Positions 10,269 through 21,364 of a stretch of 64,000 bases of DNA are shown here, in pieces. Source of the stretch: Zizania palustris (Eukaryota; Streptophyta; Magnoliopsida; Poales; Poaceae). The stretch is taken from assembly GCA_019279435.1 (NCBI GenBank), contig JAAALK010000079.1, forward strand, positions 99,597,332-99,661,331, given 5' to 3'. Each line of letters opens with the position of its first letter. Positions within the stretch are counted from its first letter, which is position 1. A program made the position numbers and the translations under genes. Below the pieces are notes generated by a model that searched no databases, was not told where the DNA came from, and saw only the letters and a list, made by a program, of their open reading frames with translations.

Positions 10269-11845
10269 TGTAGGACCGAAAGTAGCGACCAGAGAGGGGG
10301 TGAATGGGAGCCTAAAAAATTCTTTTGAATCAATGGCCTGCTCCCAAAACCCAACGCATTTAAAAAAAACTAAACAGCAAAGCGAGAACAGATTGACTAA
10401 GTCTGCAGATTCGAAGTCTGCTGATTCAGAGGTTGTAGATTCGGAGGTTGCAGATTCGAAGGTTGCAGATTCGGAGGTTGCAGATTCGAAGGTTGCAGAT
10501 TCGGAGGTTGCAGATTCGAAGTCTGCTGATTTCGAAGTCTGCTGATTTGAAGTCTGTGGATTCGAAGGTTGCAGATTCGAAGGTTGCAGATTCGAATCCT
10601 GCAGATTCAAAGTATGCAGATTCGAAGTATGCAGATTCGAAGCCTGCAGATTCGAAGTATGCAGATTCGAAGTATGCAGATTCGAAGCCTGCAGATTCGC
10701 AGTATGCAGATTCGAAGTATGCAGATTCGAAGCTTGCAGATTCGAAGTCTGCTGATTTAAAGTCTGCTGATTCGAAGTCTGCAAATTCGAAGCCTGCAGA
10801 TTCAAAGCTTGCAGATTCGAAGTCTGCTGATTCAAAGCCTGCAGATTTGAAGTCTGCTTCACAGAGTTGGACTTCACACAAGAAAAGGGACTTTGGCCCT
10901 GCCAACTCGATCAAAAAGCTATGCAGGAAAAAGCAAGCCTCGAGTACTAGTGTACTGTTGCTATAGAGAAGTAGTACTACTTGCAAACAGCGAGAACTAG
11001 TACTACTTAGTGAAGAACCGAAGCAACAGAGACTCAGTTCTCAGGAATAGAAGTTGCTGCGCATCAATAATGACCATAAAAACACTGCAAACCGAATGAC
11101 AAGAGGAGGGAAGATAATCTCACAGATTCAAGAAGAACAAATGGAATGCAGGAATTAAATCACAGGGAACAAGAGCCTGGCGGCGCACAACAGGAGAGAG
11201 AACACATGAGACAAAATGACCCAATAGATTAAAAAGTGAATTCTGGAAGGGGTAGTCCAAACCCTAGGGATTGGCGTCGTATTTATAGGCTGCCCAATGG
11301 CCTAGAATATTCCACCAGCCCCTTAGGGTTTTTTACAGACGCAGAAATAAAGGAAAAGACTCTACTACCCTTAGGAATTTTTACAGACACGACTGACTGT
11401 GGGCCTAGAGAGATGACTTATCCTGAAGCTAAGTTTTCGTAGCGACTACGACTTCTCTTCTGGACAGTCGGATACAAGATCAACGGTTGTCAGTTTTGCG
11501 CCGAAACTGACAAAGCCTCCACCGACTTTGCACCAGGTACCCGGATTGGGTCGGCCTGATTCCGCAGCTTTCTCAGCCTGGCAATCACTCACCGCCCGTG
11601 TACCTGAGTCAACCCTGGTCAACAGCCCAGTGGGTCTTCTACTGCTTCTGGCCCATGCACCCAGATTGGGCCAGCCCGACTTCGCAGCCTCCTCTGCCTG
11701 ACAGTCGCTCGCTGCCCGTGTACCTGAGTCACACGCGGCCCATGAAACAGCAGATCTCTTCTTCTTTTGTCCTCTTTGACTATCGTTGACAATGATTCAT
11801 CACTTCTAGAGCCATGAGGCCCACGCTATTCAGCATGGCTCCTCA
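10269..11845 (-). repeat. 5' LTR of B (1577 bp), with 15-bp minisatellite at about 10395-10860
   Basis: The LTR runs TGAGGAGCC...CCTACA on the minus strand. It carries the family palindrome GGAGCCATG-N17-CATGGCTCC at its 5' end, a 120-bp direct duplication (CCGGATTGGG near 11541, CCAGATTGGG near 11661), a TATA box near 11281-11289, and a tandem array of a 15-bp unit around TTCGAA and CTGCAG at about 10395-10860. Long low-complexity frames on both strands come only from this array. Confidence 0.88.
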
Positions 11846-13091
11846 CCAGATAAGTCATCTGTATCTCTAGGCCCACAATCAGTCAGTCGAGTCTGTAAAA
11901 AATCCTAAGGGCAGTTGAGTCTTTTCCTTTATTTCCTCGTCTGTAAAAAACCCTAAGGGGCTGGTGGAATATTCCTAGTGTTTGGCAGCCTATAAATAGG
12001 GCCTCAATCCCTAGGGTTAGGTCACCCTTTTGTTGAAATCACTTCTTATTCTATTGGGTCATTTTGTGTTTCTTGCTCTCTCTCTCTCCCTGTGTGCACC
12101 GCCAGGCAACCCCCTGTTCTTCCTGAGATTCAATTGGCTCTTTACTGTTTGGAAGCTTTTATTCCTATCGATTCTCATGCGCAGCACTTCATTTAAGGTT
12201 TTGTTGGTTCGGTTTGCACACAACTAATTTATTCTTGAGCAGAAGCATCTCTGTGGCTTCTGTTTGTTCTTCACAAGAGTACTAGTTCTTGTGGCTGGTA
12301 GCAAGTAGTACTACTTTCCTGTAGCTACAGTGTGCTAGTACTTTAGCCTTGCTTTTCCTCTATTGCTTTTTGATCGAGTTGACAAGGCCAAAGTTCCTTT
12401 TCTTGTGTGAAGTCCAACTCTGTGAAGCAGACTTCGAATCTGCAAGCTTTGAATCTGCAGACTTCGAATTAGCAGACTTCGAATCAGCAAGCTTCGAATC
12501 TGCAGACTTCGAATCAGCAGACTTCGAATCAGCAAACTTCGAATCTACAAGCTTTGAATCTGCAAACTTCGAATCAGCAGACTTCGAATCAGCAGACTTC
12601 GAACCTGCAGACTTCGAATCAGTAGACTTCGAATATGCAGACTTCGAATCAGCAGACTTCGAATCAGTAGACTTCGAATCTGCAAGCTTCAAATCTATAG
12701 ACTTTGAATCAGCAGACTTTGAATCAGCAGACTTCGAATCTGCAAGCTTCGAATCTGCAGACTTCGAATCAGCAGACTTCGAATCAGCAGACTTTGAATC
12801 TGCAGACTTCGAATCTGCAGACTTAGAATCTGCAGCAGACTTCGAATCAGCAGTCTTAGAATCTGCAGGCTTCGAATTTGAAGGCTTTTCCAAGTAATTT
12901 ACTGGAGACAACCTTGAACAGTAATCTCTCAATCTATTGCTGTGATTTATTTCTGTGAAGTTTTGATCGATCTGTTTACGTCTTGCTGCTAAGTCTTTTG
13001 AGGTGCGTTGGGTGTTGGAAGCAGGCCATTGTTTCGAAAGAACTTTTTAGGCGCCCTTCACCCCCCTCTGGTCGCTACTTTCGGTCCTACA
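11846..13091 (+). repeat. 5' LTR of A, 5'-truncated, with minisatellite at about 12421-12890
   Basis: This begins inside the LTR (CCAGATAAGTCATCTG, matching 21792 onward in the 3' copy) and ends CGGTCCTACA. The first part of the LTR should lie left of the window, beyond B and G1. It has a TATA box (CCTATAAATAGGG, near 11990-12002) and about 30 copies of the 15-bp unit TTCGAATCTGCAGAC or TTCGAATCAGCAGAC, with a few TTTGAA variants. By eye it differs from A's 3' LTR by a few percent. Confidence 0.88.
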
Positions 13092-13093
13092 AG

Positions 13094-13105
13094 TTGTATC
13101 AGAGC
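13094..13105 (+). other. Primer binding site of A (one mismatch)
   Basis: TTGTATCAGAGC differs by one base from the tRNA-Met complement TGGTATCAGAGC, which is intact in B and H. It lies two bases after the LTR end. Confidence 0.85.
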
Positions 13106-13156
13106 CTGGTTAGGGTTTTTCCATACCTTAACCGGTTCTAAACCCCAGTAGTGATC

Positions 13157-15925
13157 ATGACTTCTCCTGGCAAGGTCCCGTCCTTGGAAGCCTATGGCTA
13201 TAATTATTGGAAGACTCACATGCGAGCCTATCTTATGAGCCAAGGCTCGGACATCTGGGACATTTGTGTTCACGATACGTTTGTTATATTGCCGGTTGCT
13301 GAGCATGGTACTCCTGGTATCATTGCCCAACATCTAAGCAATAGTAAAGCTGTGAACATTCTGTTTTCTGGTTTAGGTCCCACTGAGTTTGAGCGTGTGA
13401 GCCATCTCTCCACTGCAAGAGAGATCTGGGCTACCCTCAAGGCACACCATGAGGGAACAGCCCAGGTCAAGGCTCGGCTCTATCAGACCTACCGGTGTGA
13501 ATATGAAAACTTCACACAAAAGCCGGGCGAATTTGTTGAAGCGTTGTTTGGTCATTTTCAATCGATCATAAACAAGCTTCGGGACAACAAGGCTGAGGGT
13601 GCTCAGTTAGTCTCAGATCATGAGCAGGCGCTCAAGGTTCTCCATACCTTGGACCCAAAGATCTGGGAGATCAAGGTATCCTCTATCGTTGAGAGCACTT
13701 CTTACGATACCTTGACCATTTCTAAGTTATTTAGCAAGCTGAAGGCCACTGAGGTAGATATCCAGTTGAGATCAAATCTCACTGGTTCTGGATCAAAGTC
13801 CCTGGCCCTTGCTACACCTTCTGTTGATCCCTCTTCTGTGAACTGTGCTGGGTTCTCTTTGATGTCTATCACTGAGGACCAGCTTGAGTCTTTGGGAGAT
13901 GATGATTTGTGTCTTTTTAATAACCGGGTGCATCATGTGTATGACAAAAGAATGTTCAAAAGACATGGCATGAAATCTGGGTGCTTTGAGTGTGGTGATC
14001 CAGGACACTTCATCGCCGACTGCCCCAAGCACAATGGCCACAAGAAGGGCACCGGTGGTGGCTTCCACGACTCCGGCAAGCACGACAGCTCTTCCTTCAA
14101 CAAGGGCAAGCTGAAGACCAAATTCTTCAAGAAGGCCCTGAAGGACTACCGGCGAGAGAACAAGAAGCGCGACAAGGACTTCTTCGCCGAGATGGAGAAG
14201 AGCTACTCCAAGCAGTCCACGTCATCTTCCTCTTCATCGAGCTCAAGCGATGAGGAGATCATCATCAGGAAGGGGAAGGACAAGGATGATCCGGTGGGCC
14301 TCTGCTTCATGGCCTTCGGGGACAGACCGAAGGGCCGCTCACAGCAGCGCCGAAGATCCCACAAGAGCTTCTGCTCAATGGCTCTTGGGGATAAGGAAGA
14401 AAAGAGCTCCTCCGATGACTCCGACGACGACGACAACGAATAGGTATCATCTTATGAGCGCGAAATCGTTGAATTACTTGAAAGCAATCGTCAGGAGTTA
14501 AAATATCGGGAAAAACTGCTTAGGGGGGCCAAGAAGAGGATAGATGAGTTAGAAAGTGAGCTTGCCGTAGCCAACGGCAGAATTGAGAGTCTATCTTCTT
14601 CCCCTTGCCTGGGTGATAGCAGTGAGTGCCCAAAGTGTGAGGTGCTTCTGTGTGACCTGTCGACTCTAAAGTCTAGGTACATAGAAAGGGTTGATGAGAG
14701 GGACGCTTTGGCCACTGAGCTTGAAAGCGCTCAGCTGGAGCTGAAAGATGCTCAAGCCATTATCGTCGCACCCTGTGTTGATTGCCCATCTCATCTAGCT
14801 GCCTTAGCTGAGATGAATTCCAAGGGCGATGAGCATTTGGGTGATTTGGAGAGGTTGAGAGCTGAGCTTGCGCAGACTAGGCTAGAGCTTGAGACATTGT
14901 CAGTTCCACCCACTGTCTGTGAGAACTGCCTGTCTCTTAGACTTGAGTTGATCAAGCTAAAAGCCGAGAAGTCTGTCCAGGTTGATAGCGAGTGTGAGAC
15001 CTGCTTGTCTCAGGTAGAGGTTCTAGCTTCCTTGAGAGAGGAGCTAGCTGATTCTCAGAATGAGAACTTTTACCTCCGTTCTATCCTGAGTTGGATTAGT
15101 GCCAGAGAGCCACAGCTCAGCATGATGATCCAGCAGTTCAAGACGCAGGATGGGTTTGGGGTATGTTACACCTACACCAAGGCTGACTTTGAGAGTGCCA
15201 TTAGCCGGGCAGTGGAGTGGAGTAAAATGACTCCTGAGCAGAGATATCCTAAGACTCACTCCACTGCGTCTTCCCAAGCTTGTCAGCCCAAGGATGGAGT
15301 GATCCATGAACCACCCAAAGCTCCACCCAAGAAACCTATCTGGGTTCCAAAGCCCAAACACCTCCACACTCCTCTAGACTCTCTTCCTGGACCCTCTAAG
15401 CCCAAGAAGACAACACCAAACACCACTAAGCCCAAGAACCCCAAGCCTAAACCACATTCCAAGAAGCCCACCTACCATTGTGAGTACTGTCAGAGAGACG
15501 TGCATCTTGCGGAGTTTTGCTTCAGGAGGAAGCGGGTTGAGAGAGCAGAGAGAGCTCGTGGTGATCAGGAGCATTCTACCAGCAGGGTAGTAGACTGCGG
15601 GTTCCTCAATGCGGGGAGAGGCTGGAGGCTAGGCCACGTCGTGTAGGTGGTGGTAGGGGAGACGGCTTTCATGCCCGTGCACCAGATGGTGGTGTTCGTT
15701 CCGGCAAAGCTCCAGGTCGTGTTGGCTACGGTCCTGGACCTCGTGGCCGAGGCTTTAGGCAGAACCAAGGACCGCGCTTTGAGCCGCGTTTTGGTCCGAA
15801 CTCTGATGATGATTTTTGCTTTCCGTCTTTTGAGCAGATGCCTCGACACTGGTTTAGCTCTTTTGCTAAACCTGGTGCCGGACCATTCGCTCCCACTTAC
15901 AGCACCTGATTGTGTAGGATCGGGG
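13157..15925 (+). pseudogene. A gag, degenerate
   Basis: It starts at ATG 13157 (MTSPGKVPS), with the same domain order as the intact H gag: Gag core, CCHC knuckle (CFECGDPGHFIADC, about 13983-14025), serine-rich and acidic patch, coiled coil with CxxC pairs, and a second CCHC knuckle (about 15479-15520). A TAG at 14441-14443 interrupts the acidic patch where H reads a lysine codon. A one-base loss near 15571 (GAGCATTC against GAGCAGTTC in H) then shifts the frame. The second knuckle reads QRDVHLAEFC where H has QRDGHLAEFC. Confidence 0.88.
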
Positions 15926-18900
15926 ACTGGAGGACATTTGGATCATGGACTTAGGATGCTCTCGCCACATGACGGGACATCGCAGATGGTTCTCCAGTCT
16001 CACTCCCCCAAGCTCCAAAGAATACATCACCTTCGGGAACAGTGGTCAAGGGAAAGTAAGTGGCATTGGCTCAATTCGCATTTCAGATCATTTCTCTTTG
16101 AAGAATGTTGCTTTTGTTAAAAATTTGAACTTTAACTTGATTTCTGTTTCGCAACTTCTTGAGGATGGTTTGGAAGTGCGTTTTAAGAAGGGCAATTCTT
16201 CTGTGTTTGATTCTAGAGGGTCTTTGATTTGCCAGATCTTACCATTTGGTAAAGTTTTCGAATTGACTTCTCTAGTTCTTTTGGCCCTTCTCGCTGTTTG
16301 ATTGCTGGATCCTCCTTTGAGCTCTGGAAGGGGCATAGGAGGTTAGATCATTTGAGTTTTGATCTGCTAGTCAGGTTGAGCTCTATGGACCTCATCCGAG
16401 GATTTCCCAAGCTTAAGATGGAGAAGGATCTAGTTTGTCATCCCTGTCGTCATGGGAAAATGGTTGACGCTTCTCACTCACCTGTGACTCAGGTGATGAC
16501 TTCGTATCCGGGCGAGCTTTTACACTTGGACACTGTTGGTCCAGCTCGGGTACGTTCAGTCGGTGGGAAGTGGTACGCACTTGTCATTGTTGACGACTTT
16601 TCTCGATTCTCGTGGGTTTTCTTTTTGGAGTCTAAGGATGAAACGTTTCAGTTTGTTCATGACCTAATTTTGAAGCTGAAGAATGAGAACAATGGTCGGA
16701 TGCGAGCAATTCGCTCCGACAATGGCTCTGAGTTCAAGAACTCTCTGTTCGTCAGCTTCTGTAGTGATTAGGGTCTAGACCATCAGTTTTCTTCTCCTTA
16801 CACTCCCCCACAGAACGGCGTTGTGGAACGAAAGAACCGCACGCTAGTCGAGATGGCCACGACGATGCTCGATGAGCATAGGACTCCTAGGCATTTTTGG
16901 GCTGAAGCCATGAACACGGCTTGCTATATGGCCAACCGCATTTTTCTTCGAGCTTACCTAGGTAAGACTTCGTATGAGTTGCGGTTTGGCAGACAGCCCA
17001 AGGTGGGCCACTTGCGAGCGTTTGGGTGCAAGTGCTTTGTGCTCAAGAAGGGAGGGCATTTGGACAAGTTTGAGTCTTGTTGCTGGGACGGTGTTTTTCT
17101 TGGTTACGCTTTGCATTCTCGAGGCTTCCGTGTTTGGAAGCTCGACTCCCAGCAGCTTGTCGAGACTTGTGAAGTTTTATTTGACGAGTCCTTGCCTTCT
17201 TTAACTCCTTCTTTTGAGCTTTCTGGGGATGATGAGCTCGGAGAGTCCATCTTCGAGGAAGATGAGGATATTGCAGCTGCTGATGAGGGTGGGCCTTCTG
17301 CACCCCCGGTAGAGCCCACACATTCTGAGACTTCGACTGAGGATGAGGGCGGACCTCTGATCACTTCTTCCACTTCGATCGAGCCCCCTTAGTCGAATCC
17401 AGAGGTACTAGCTGCTGACTCCGGTGAGGTGACTTTAGATCACCAGGGAACCAGAGCAGTTCAGCGTTATCACCCCTCAGAGCTCATCATCGGTGATTTG
17501 ACTGAGAGAACTTTGCGTTCATCTACCTCTCTTGCTGTGTTTGCTGAATCTGCTTTTGTTGCATCTTTTGAGCCCAGAGATGTTTCTCATGCTCTTTCTG
17601 ATTCAAATTGGATTAATGCTATGCAAGAAGAGCATGAGAATTTTGTCTGTAATCGGGTTTGGACACTAGTTGAGCCGCCACCAGAATGCAACCCCATAGG
17701 CACCAAATGAGTGTTCAAGAACAAACAAGGTGAAGATGGGGTTGTGGTGCGCAACAAAGCTCGACTAGTTGCCCAGGGTTTTTGCCAGAAAGAGGGTATT
17801 GATTTTGAAGAAACTTTTGCCCCTGTTGCCCGTCTTGAGTCCATTCGTATTCTCTTAGCTTTTGCCGCTTCGAAGGGTTTTAAGCTTTTTCAAATGGACG
17901 TTAAAAGTGCTTTTCTAAACGGGTTCATAGAGGAGGAAGTTTATGTTAGGCAGCCCCCCGGTTTTGAGAATCCTAAGTTTCCTCGACATGTTTTTAAGCT
18001 GCAAAAGGCTTTATACGGGTTGAAGCAAGCCCTAGGGCTTGGTATGACCGGTTGAAGCAGTTTTTGTTGGGGAAGGGATTTGTGATGGGTTCTGTGGATA
18101 AAACTCTCTTCTTGCTCAGAGATGCTTCCAATTTTTTAGTCGCTCAGATTTACGTGGACGATATTATCTTTGGCGGTACTACTGATGCTCTTGTGTCCAA
18201 GTTTTCTGAGCAGATGCACAATGAGTTTGAGATGAGCCTCATGGGTGAGCTCAAGTACTTCTTAGGGCTCCAGATCAAGCAGACCAAGGACGACACCTTC
18301 ATCCACCAAGGTAAGTATACTCGTGACATGTTGAAAAAATTTGACTTTGGTGGTGAGTTGAAGCCGCAGATGATCCCGATGGGCACATCTGGAGGTCTGG
18401 ACAAGGATGAAAGCGGCGTCAAGGTCAATGAAAGGGAGTTTCGAGGGATGATCGGTTCGCTGCTGTACTTGACAGCAACAAGACCGGACATACAGTTCGC
18501 CGTGGGACTTTGCGCACGTTTTCAGCCTTCACCACGCGCGTCTCATCGGCAGGCTGTCAAGCGCATCATCAGGTATCTCACTTATGCGCCCAATCTCGGT
18601 CTTTACTATTCAGCATCATCATCTCTTGATTTATCTGGCTTTTCGGACGCCGACTTTGGTGGGTGCCGGTTGGATCGCAAGTCGACTTCCGGTACTTGCC
18701 AGTTTCTCGGTTCTTCTCTTGTTTCTTGGTCTTCTCGAAAGCAATCTGGAGTTGCTCTTTCGACCACTGAGGCTGAGTATGTAGCTGCTGCTAGCTGCTG
18801 CTCACAGTTAGTTTGGATGATTTCCACTCTGCGAGATTTTGGGTTATTCTTTCCTACCAGGGTTCCTTTGTTTTGCGACAGCACCAGTGCTATTAGTGTA

Positions 18901-18980
18901 GGGAAAAACCCCTGTCTCCACTCAAAAACCAAACACATTGATGTGCACTTTCACTTTATGCGGGATCAATATGAGAAAGG
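15926..18980 (+). pseudogene. A pol, degenerate (protease, integrase, RT, RNase H)
   Basis: The order is the Copia order PR-IN-RT-RH. The protease box reads MDLGCSRHMTG: the catalytic DSG is changed to DLG by TCA to TTA. The integrase has HTP-type zinc residues and the D-D-E core, but a TAG near 16771 interrupts it. Further stops are at 17390-17392 and at 17708-17710 (TGG to TGA), and a frameshift at about 18030 lies in the RT, just before YVDD. RNase H (SDADFGG, STTEAEYVA) is cut at 18980 by the chromovirus LTR; the last residues resume at 19897. It cannot be functional. Confidence 0.9.
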
Positions 18981-19896
18981 TGATGAGGACATCACTTCAC
19001 ATGATACACACATGGAGCCTCCACCTACAATTCAACTACAAGGACCAATCACACGCGCCCGTGCCCGTCGGTTGAACCATGAGGTTAATTCTTTCCTTAG
19101 CAACTATGTTAATATTTGTTTGGACGGGATGCTACTGAATACTAGCAATATTTTGTTGCTTAGGAACATGGGAGATGGAATAGAAGAATTGGAGTTGAAG
19201 ACGGAGTCGCACGGATGATTTGAAGTCAAGAATTCGCTGGTTCGGACTACATCAACCACCCTGCACCAAAATGGGCATAACTTCCTCATACGAAGTCCGA
19301 TTGGCGCGTTCTTTGACTTTTTGGAAAGCTGAGGAGAAGACGGATCGTTTGCCGTTGGTTTCACCTCATTTGGAGTCTCGAGCCGTTTTGTGTGATTTAA
19401 ACCGTCCTGCATGACAGAACTGGGCCGTGTTGGCCCATAGTCCAAGTCTGTTCGTCTTCTAGCCCACAGCCCGTGTCTGTTCGCCTTCCACAGGCTGCCG
19501 CCTTATATATTCTCACGCCAGCCACCTCTAGGGTGAGGTTTTTCTTTGTTTGCATCTACACTGTTGTGTTTATATCCTGCCTCTTGCACCGAACCGATTG
19601 GCTGCTGCATTGGCGTTTGTGAAACCTCACCTTATCTTCGTTTGTCTGTGATTTGGCATTCGATTTGTATCCTTCCTGTTCTTGCTTGTGTTCTTGGGTT
19701 CGCTTGCAGGAATTAGCCTTCGTGGCGAGGTCAATCGCGTCCTGCGTGGTTGATAACCAACGGAGACAGTGGTGTAACGATTGCAAGGTTTTGATCCGCC
19801 GGACCGGAGCCTTGGATCGCCAACGTCGAGATTCTCCACCAACCCAAGTTTATCCTTTACCTAGCGGAAGATCGGGACCACTCCCCCATCAAAAGG
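18976..19896 (+). mobile_element. Chromovirus solo LTR with TSD AAAGG
   Basis: The LTR body is 18981-19891 (911 bp, TGATGAGGAC...CCCATCA). It is flanked by AAAGG at 18976-18980 and 19892-19896. It matches the 3' LTR of K (35736-36646) with about ten differences by hand count. The start of the LTR is open and encodes the end of a polyprotein (GPITRARARRLNHEVNSFL), as in K. Removing it with one TSD copy restores the RNase H frame of A, as expected for an insertion. Confidence 0.93.
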
Positions 19897-20017
19897 TGTC
19901 ATTGACCTTGTTCATGTTGATACCCATCATCAGTTGGCTGACATTTTCACCAAACCCCTAGATCAGTCTACCTTTGAGCGTTTACGAGGGGATTTGGGTG
20001 TTGTGTATCCTTTCTAG
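19897..20017 (+). pseudogene. A pol, last part of RNase H (first copy)
   Basis: Right of the solo LTR the pol frame resumes with VDTHHQLADIFTKPLDQ and ends at TAG 20015-20017. It continues the RNase H domain broken at 18980. The same piece recurs at 36652-36772, part of the tandem duplication. Confidence 0.9.
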
Positions 20018-21364
20018 GATATTTTGCGTCAGTTGTTCTTTCTTCTTTACTCTTTTCTTGAGTCTTTTTGTGTGTGTTCATATCTTGCATATTCACATAT
20101 CAGACTTTAGAGCTGCTTCTGTTATATGATTGAACTTCTTTACTTATTCTAGCTGGTACATGCTTTTGGGTACTTGTCATTGATCATGCTTTGGTTCAGT
20201 TCACTTAATATATCTGATATCTGTCATATGCATGGCTTTTATGCTTTAAAACTTGAAAAATGATCACCATTGCTTCCAGTAACTAGCATGTGTAGGCTGA
20301 ATGTTTTTGCTATCTGTTACATGCCTTGTAGCTAGTTCCTGACTTAGATGCAAACATGCAACTTGGACATCTTTCTGCTTTAAAACATGGAAATGTGCTA
20401 TAAAAATGATGAAAAATCAAGAAAAATGAAAATTACATGCCTCTTTATGCATAACTTGCCAAGATCCAGGTGGGTTTGCTTTGTCGCATTGCATTGTTCT
20501 GGACTGCGTACCATAGCACTTTGGTATGAACTAGGACAATGTAGTGTATGCCAAGATCAATGTCTTAAGCTTCTGATGGTCCAGATCTGGCCTAGGCTTG
20601 ACTTGATCGGTCAGCATAAGGTTTGACACGCAAATAACCCCTGGCATAAATGAAAAAGAGAAAAGAAAAAGCTTGAAAATTGAAATGATAACAAGTTTGC
20701 TGAAGCACTTTGATTTGGACATTGCTTATCTTGGTAGATATCAGTTAGCTTTTGCATCTCATGCTTTACCTTGCTTGTTTACTGGAAAATGTGGTGATGC
20801 TTTTGTTTGCAAAAACTGAAAAATGCGTGCTAATGACTTTCTTTAGATATCATCTGTTGCACTGATCATGCCATGTGTCTTAGACAATATGTCTTTTGCT
20901 CTACTTGTTAGATGTTGTAATTGCAGTCAATCATATCTGAGAAGCATACTTTCTACACTCCACATGTACCCCAGTTGCATTCATTACATATTTTGAGGGG
21001 GAGTTGCATTTCAGGGGGAGTCTGTGTCTCTTTTGAGTGCTTGATGAGTTCACTTGTCAACAAGGGGGAGAAATTTTGGGATAAGAGTTCAAGGGGGAGT
21101 TTTGGCTTTCTCTGGGATTTGTTTCTTACTCTTTTGATATCCTTGTTGTTGTTTCTGAGATCGCACTCATTTTGAGCTTTTACCCTTGGTTAACCATAAT
21201 GACTGTTTCTTGCGTTTGTTGGCTTTTGGTCATTAGGGTTAAACTTTTACTTCATTTTCTTCTTTGGTTTTCTTGTGTTTTGTTTTTGTGTTTCCACTGT
21301 TGCTTGTAGATTTTGAAGAGCTGAAGAAGTGAAGTGTTGACAATGCACTCATCAAGGGGGAGAT
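20018..21364 (+). promoter_or_regulatory. A 3' untranslated region with multiple polypurine tracts (first copy)
   Basis: There are 1.35 kb between the pol stop and the 3' LTR with no credible gene and no env-like frame. Purine tracts of AGGGGGAG type lie near 20994, 21016, 21062, 21089, and directly before the LTR at 21353-21363. Multiple PPTs upstream of the 3' LTR are a known conserved Sirevirus feature. The rest is T-rich with nothing else recognised. Confidence 0.85.

Larger units (their letters stand above)
9086..11845 (-). mobile_element. Sirevirus-type Copia element B, 5' part (minus strand)
   Basis: Reading right to left: complete 5' LTR (11845-10269), tRNA-Met primer site, and the first part of gag, which is cut at 9086 by the G1 LTR. 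The rest of B should lie left of the window beyond G1. B abuts sequence at 11846 that begins in the middle of a plus-strand LTR of the same family, which fits insertion of B into the 5' LTR of element A. B's LTR ends TGAGGAGCC (minus strand) at 11845, and the next five plus-strand bases, CCAGA, are the presumed target duplication. Confidence 0.88.

Noticed and set aside
10209..10986. Long open frames of A-S-D-F-E or A-D-S-K repeats on both strands (also 12335-12932 and 39029-39581)
   Set aside because: They are produced by the 15-bp LTR minisatellite, open in several frames on both strands, with no domain and no independent start context.
12421..12890. CRISPR-like array of short repeats
   Set aside because: Units are contiguous with no unique spacers, in a plant LTR; it is a minisatellite.
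12421..12890. Heat-shock elements suggested by dense TTC/GAA
   Set aside because: The heat-shock element needs alternating GAA and TTC with two-base gaps; TTCGAA has no gap and the unit period of 15 does not restore the pattern.
20018..21364. Env-like gene after Sirevirus pol
   Set aside because: Only short frames without a signal peptide or membrane pattern; the region is the PPT-rich 3' UTR.
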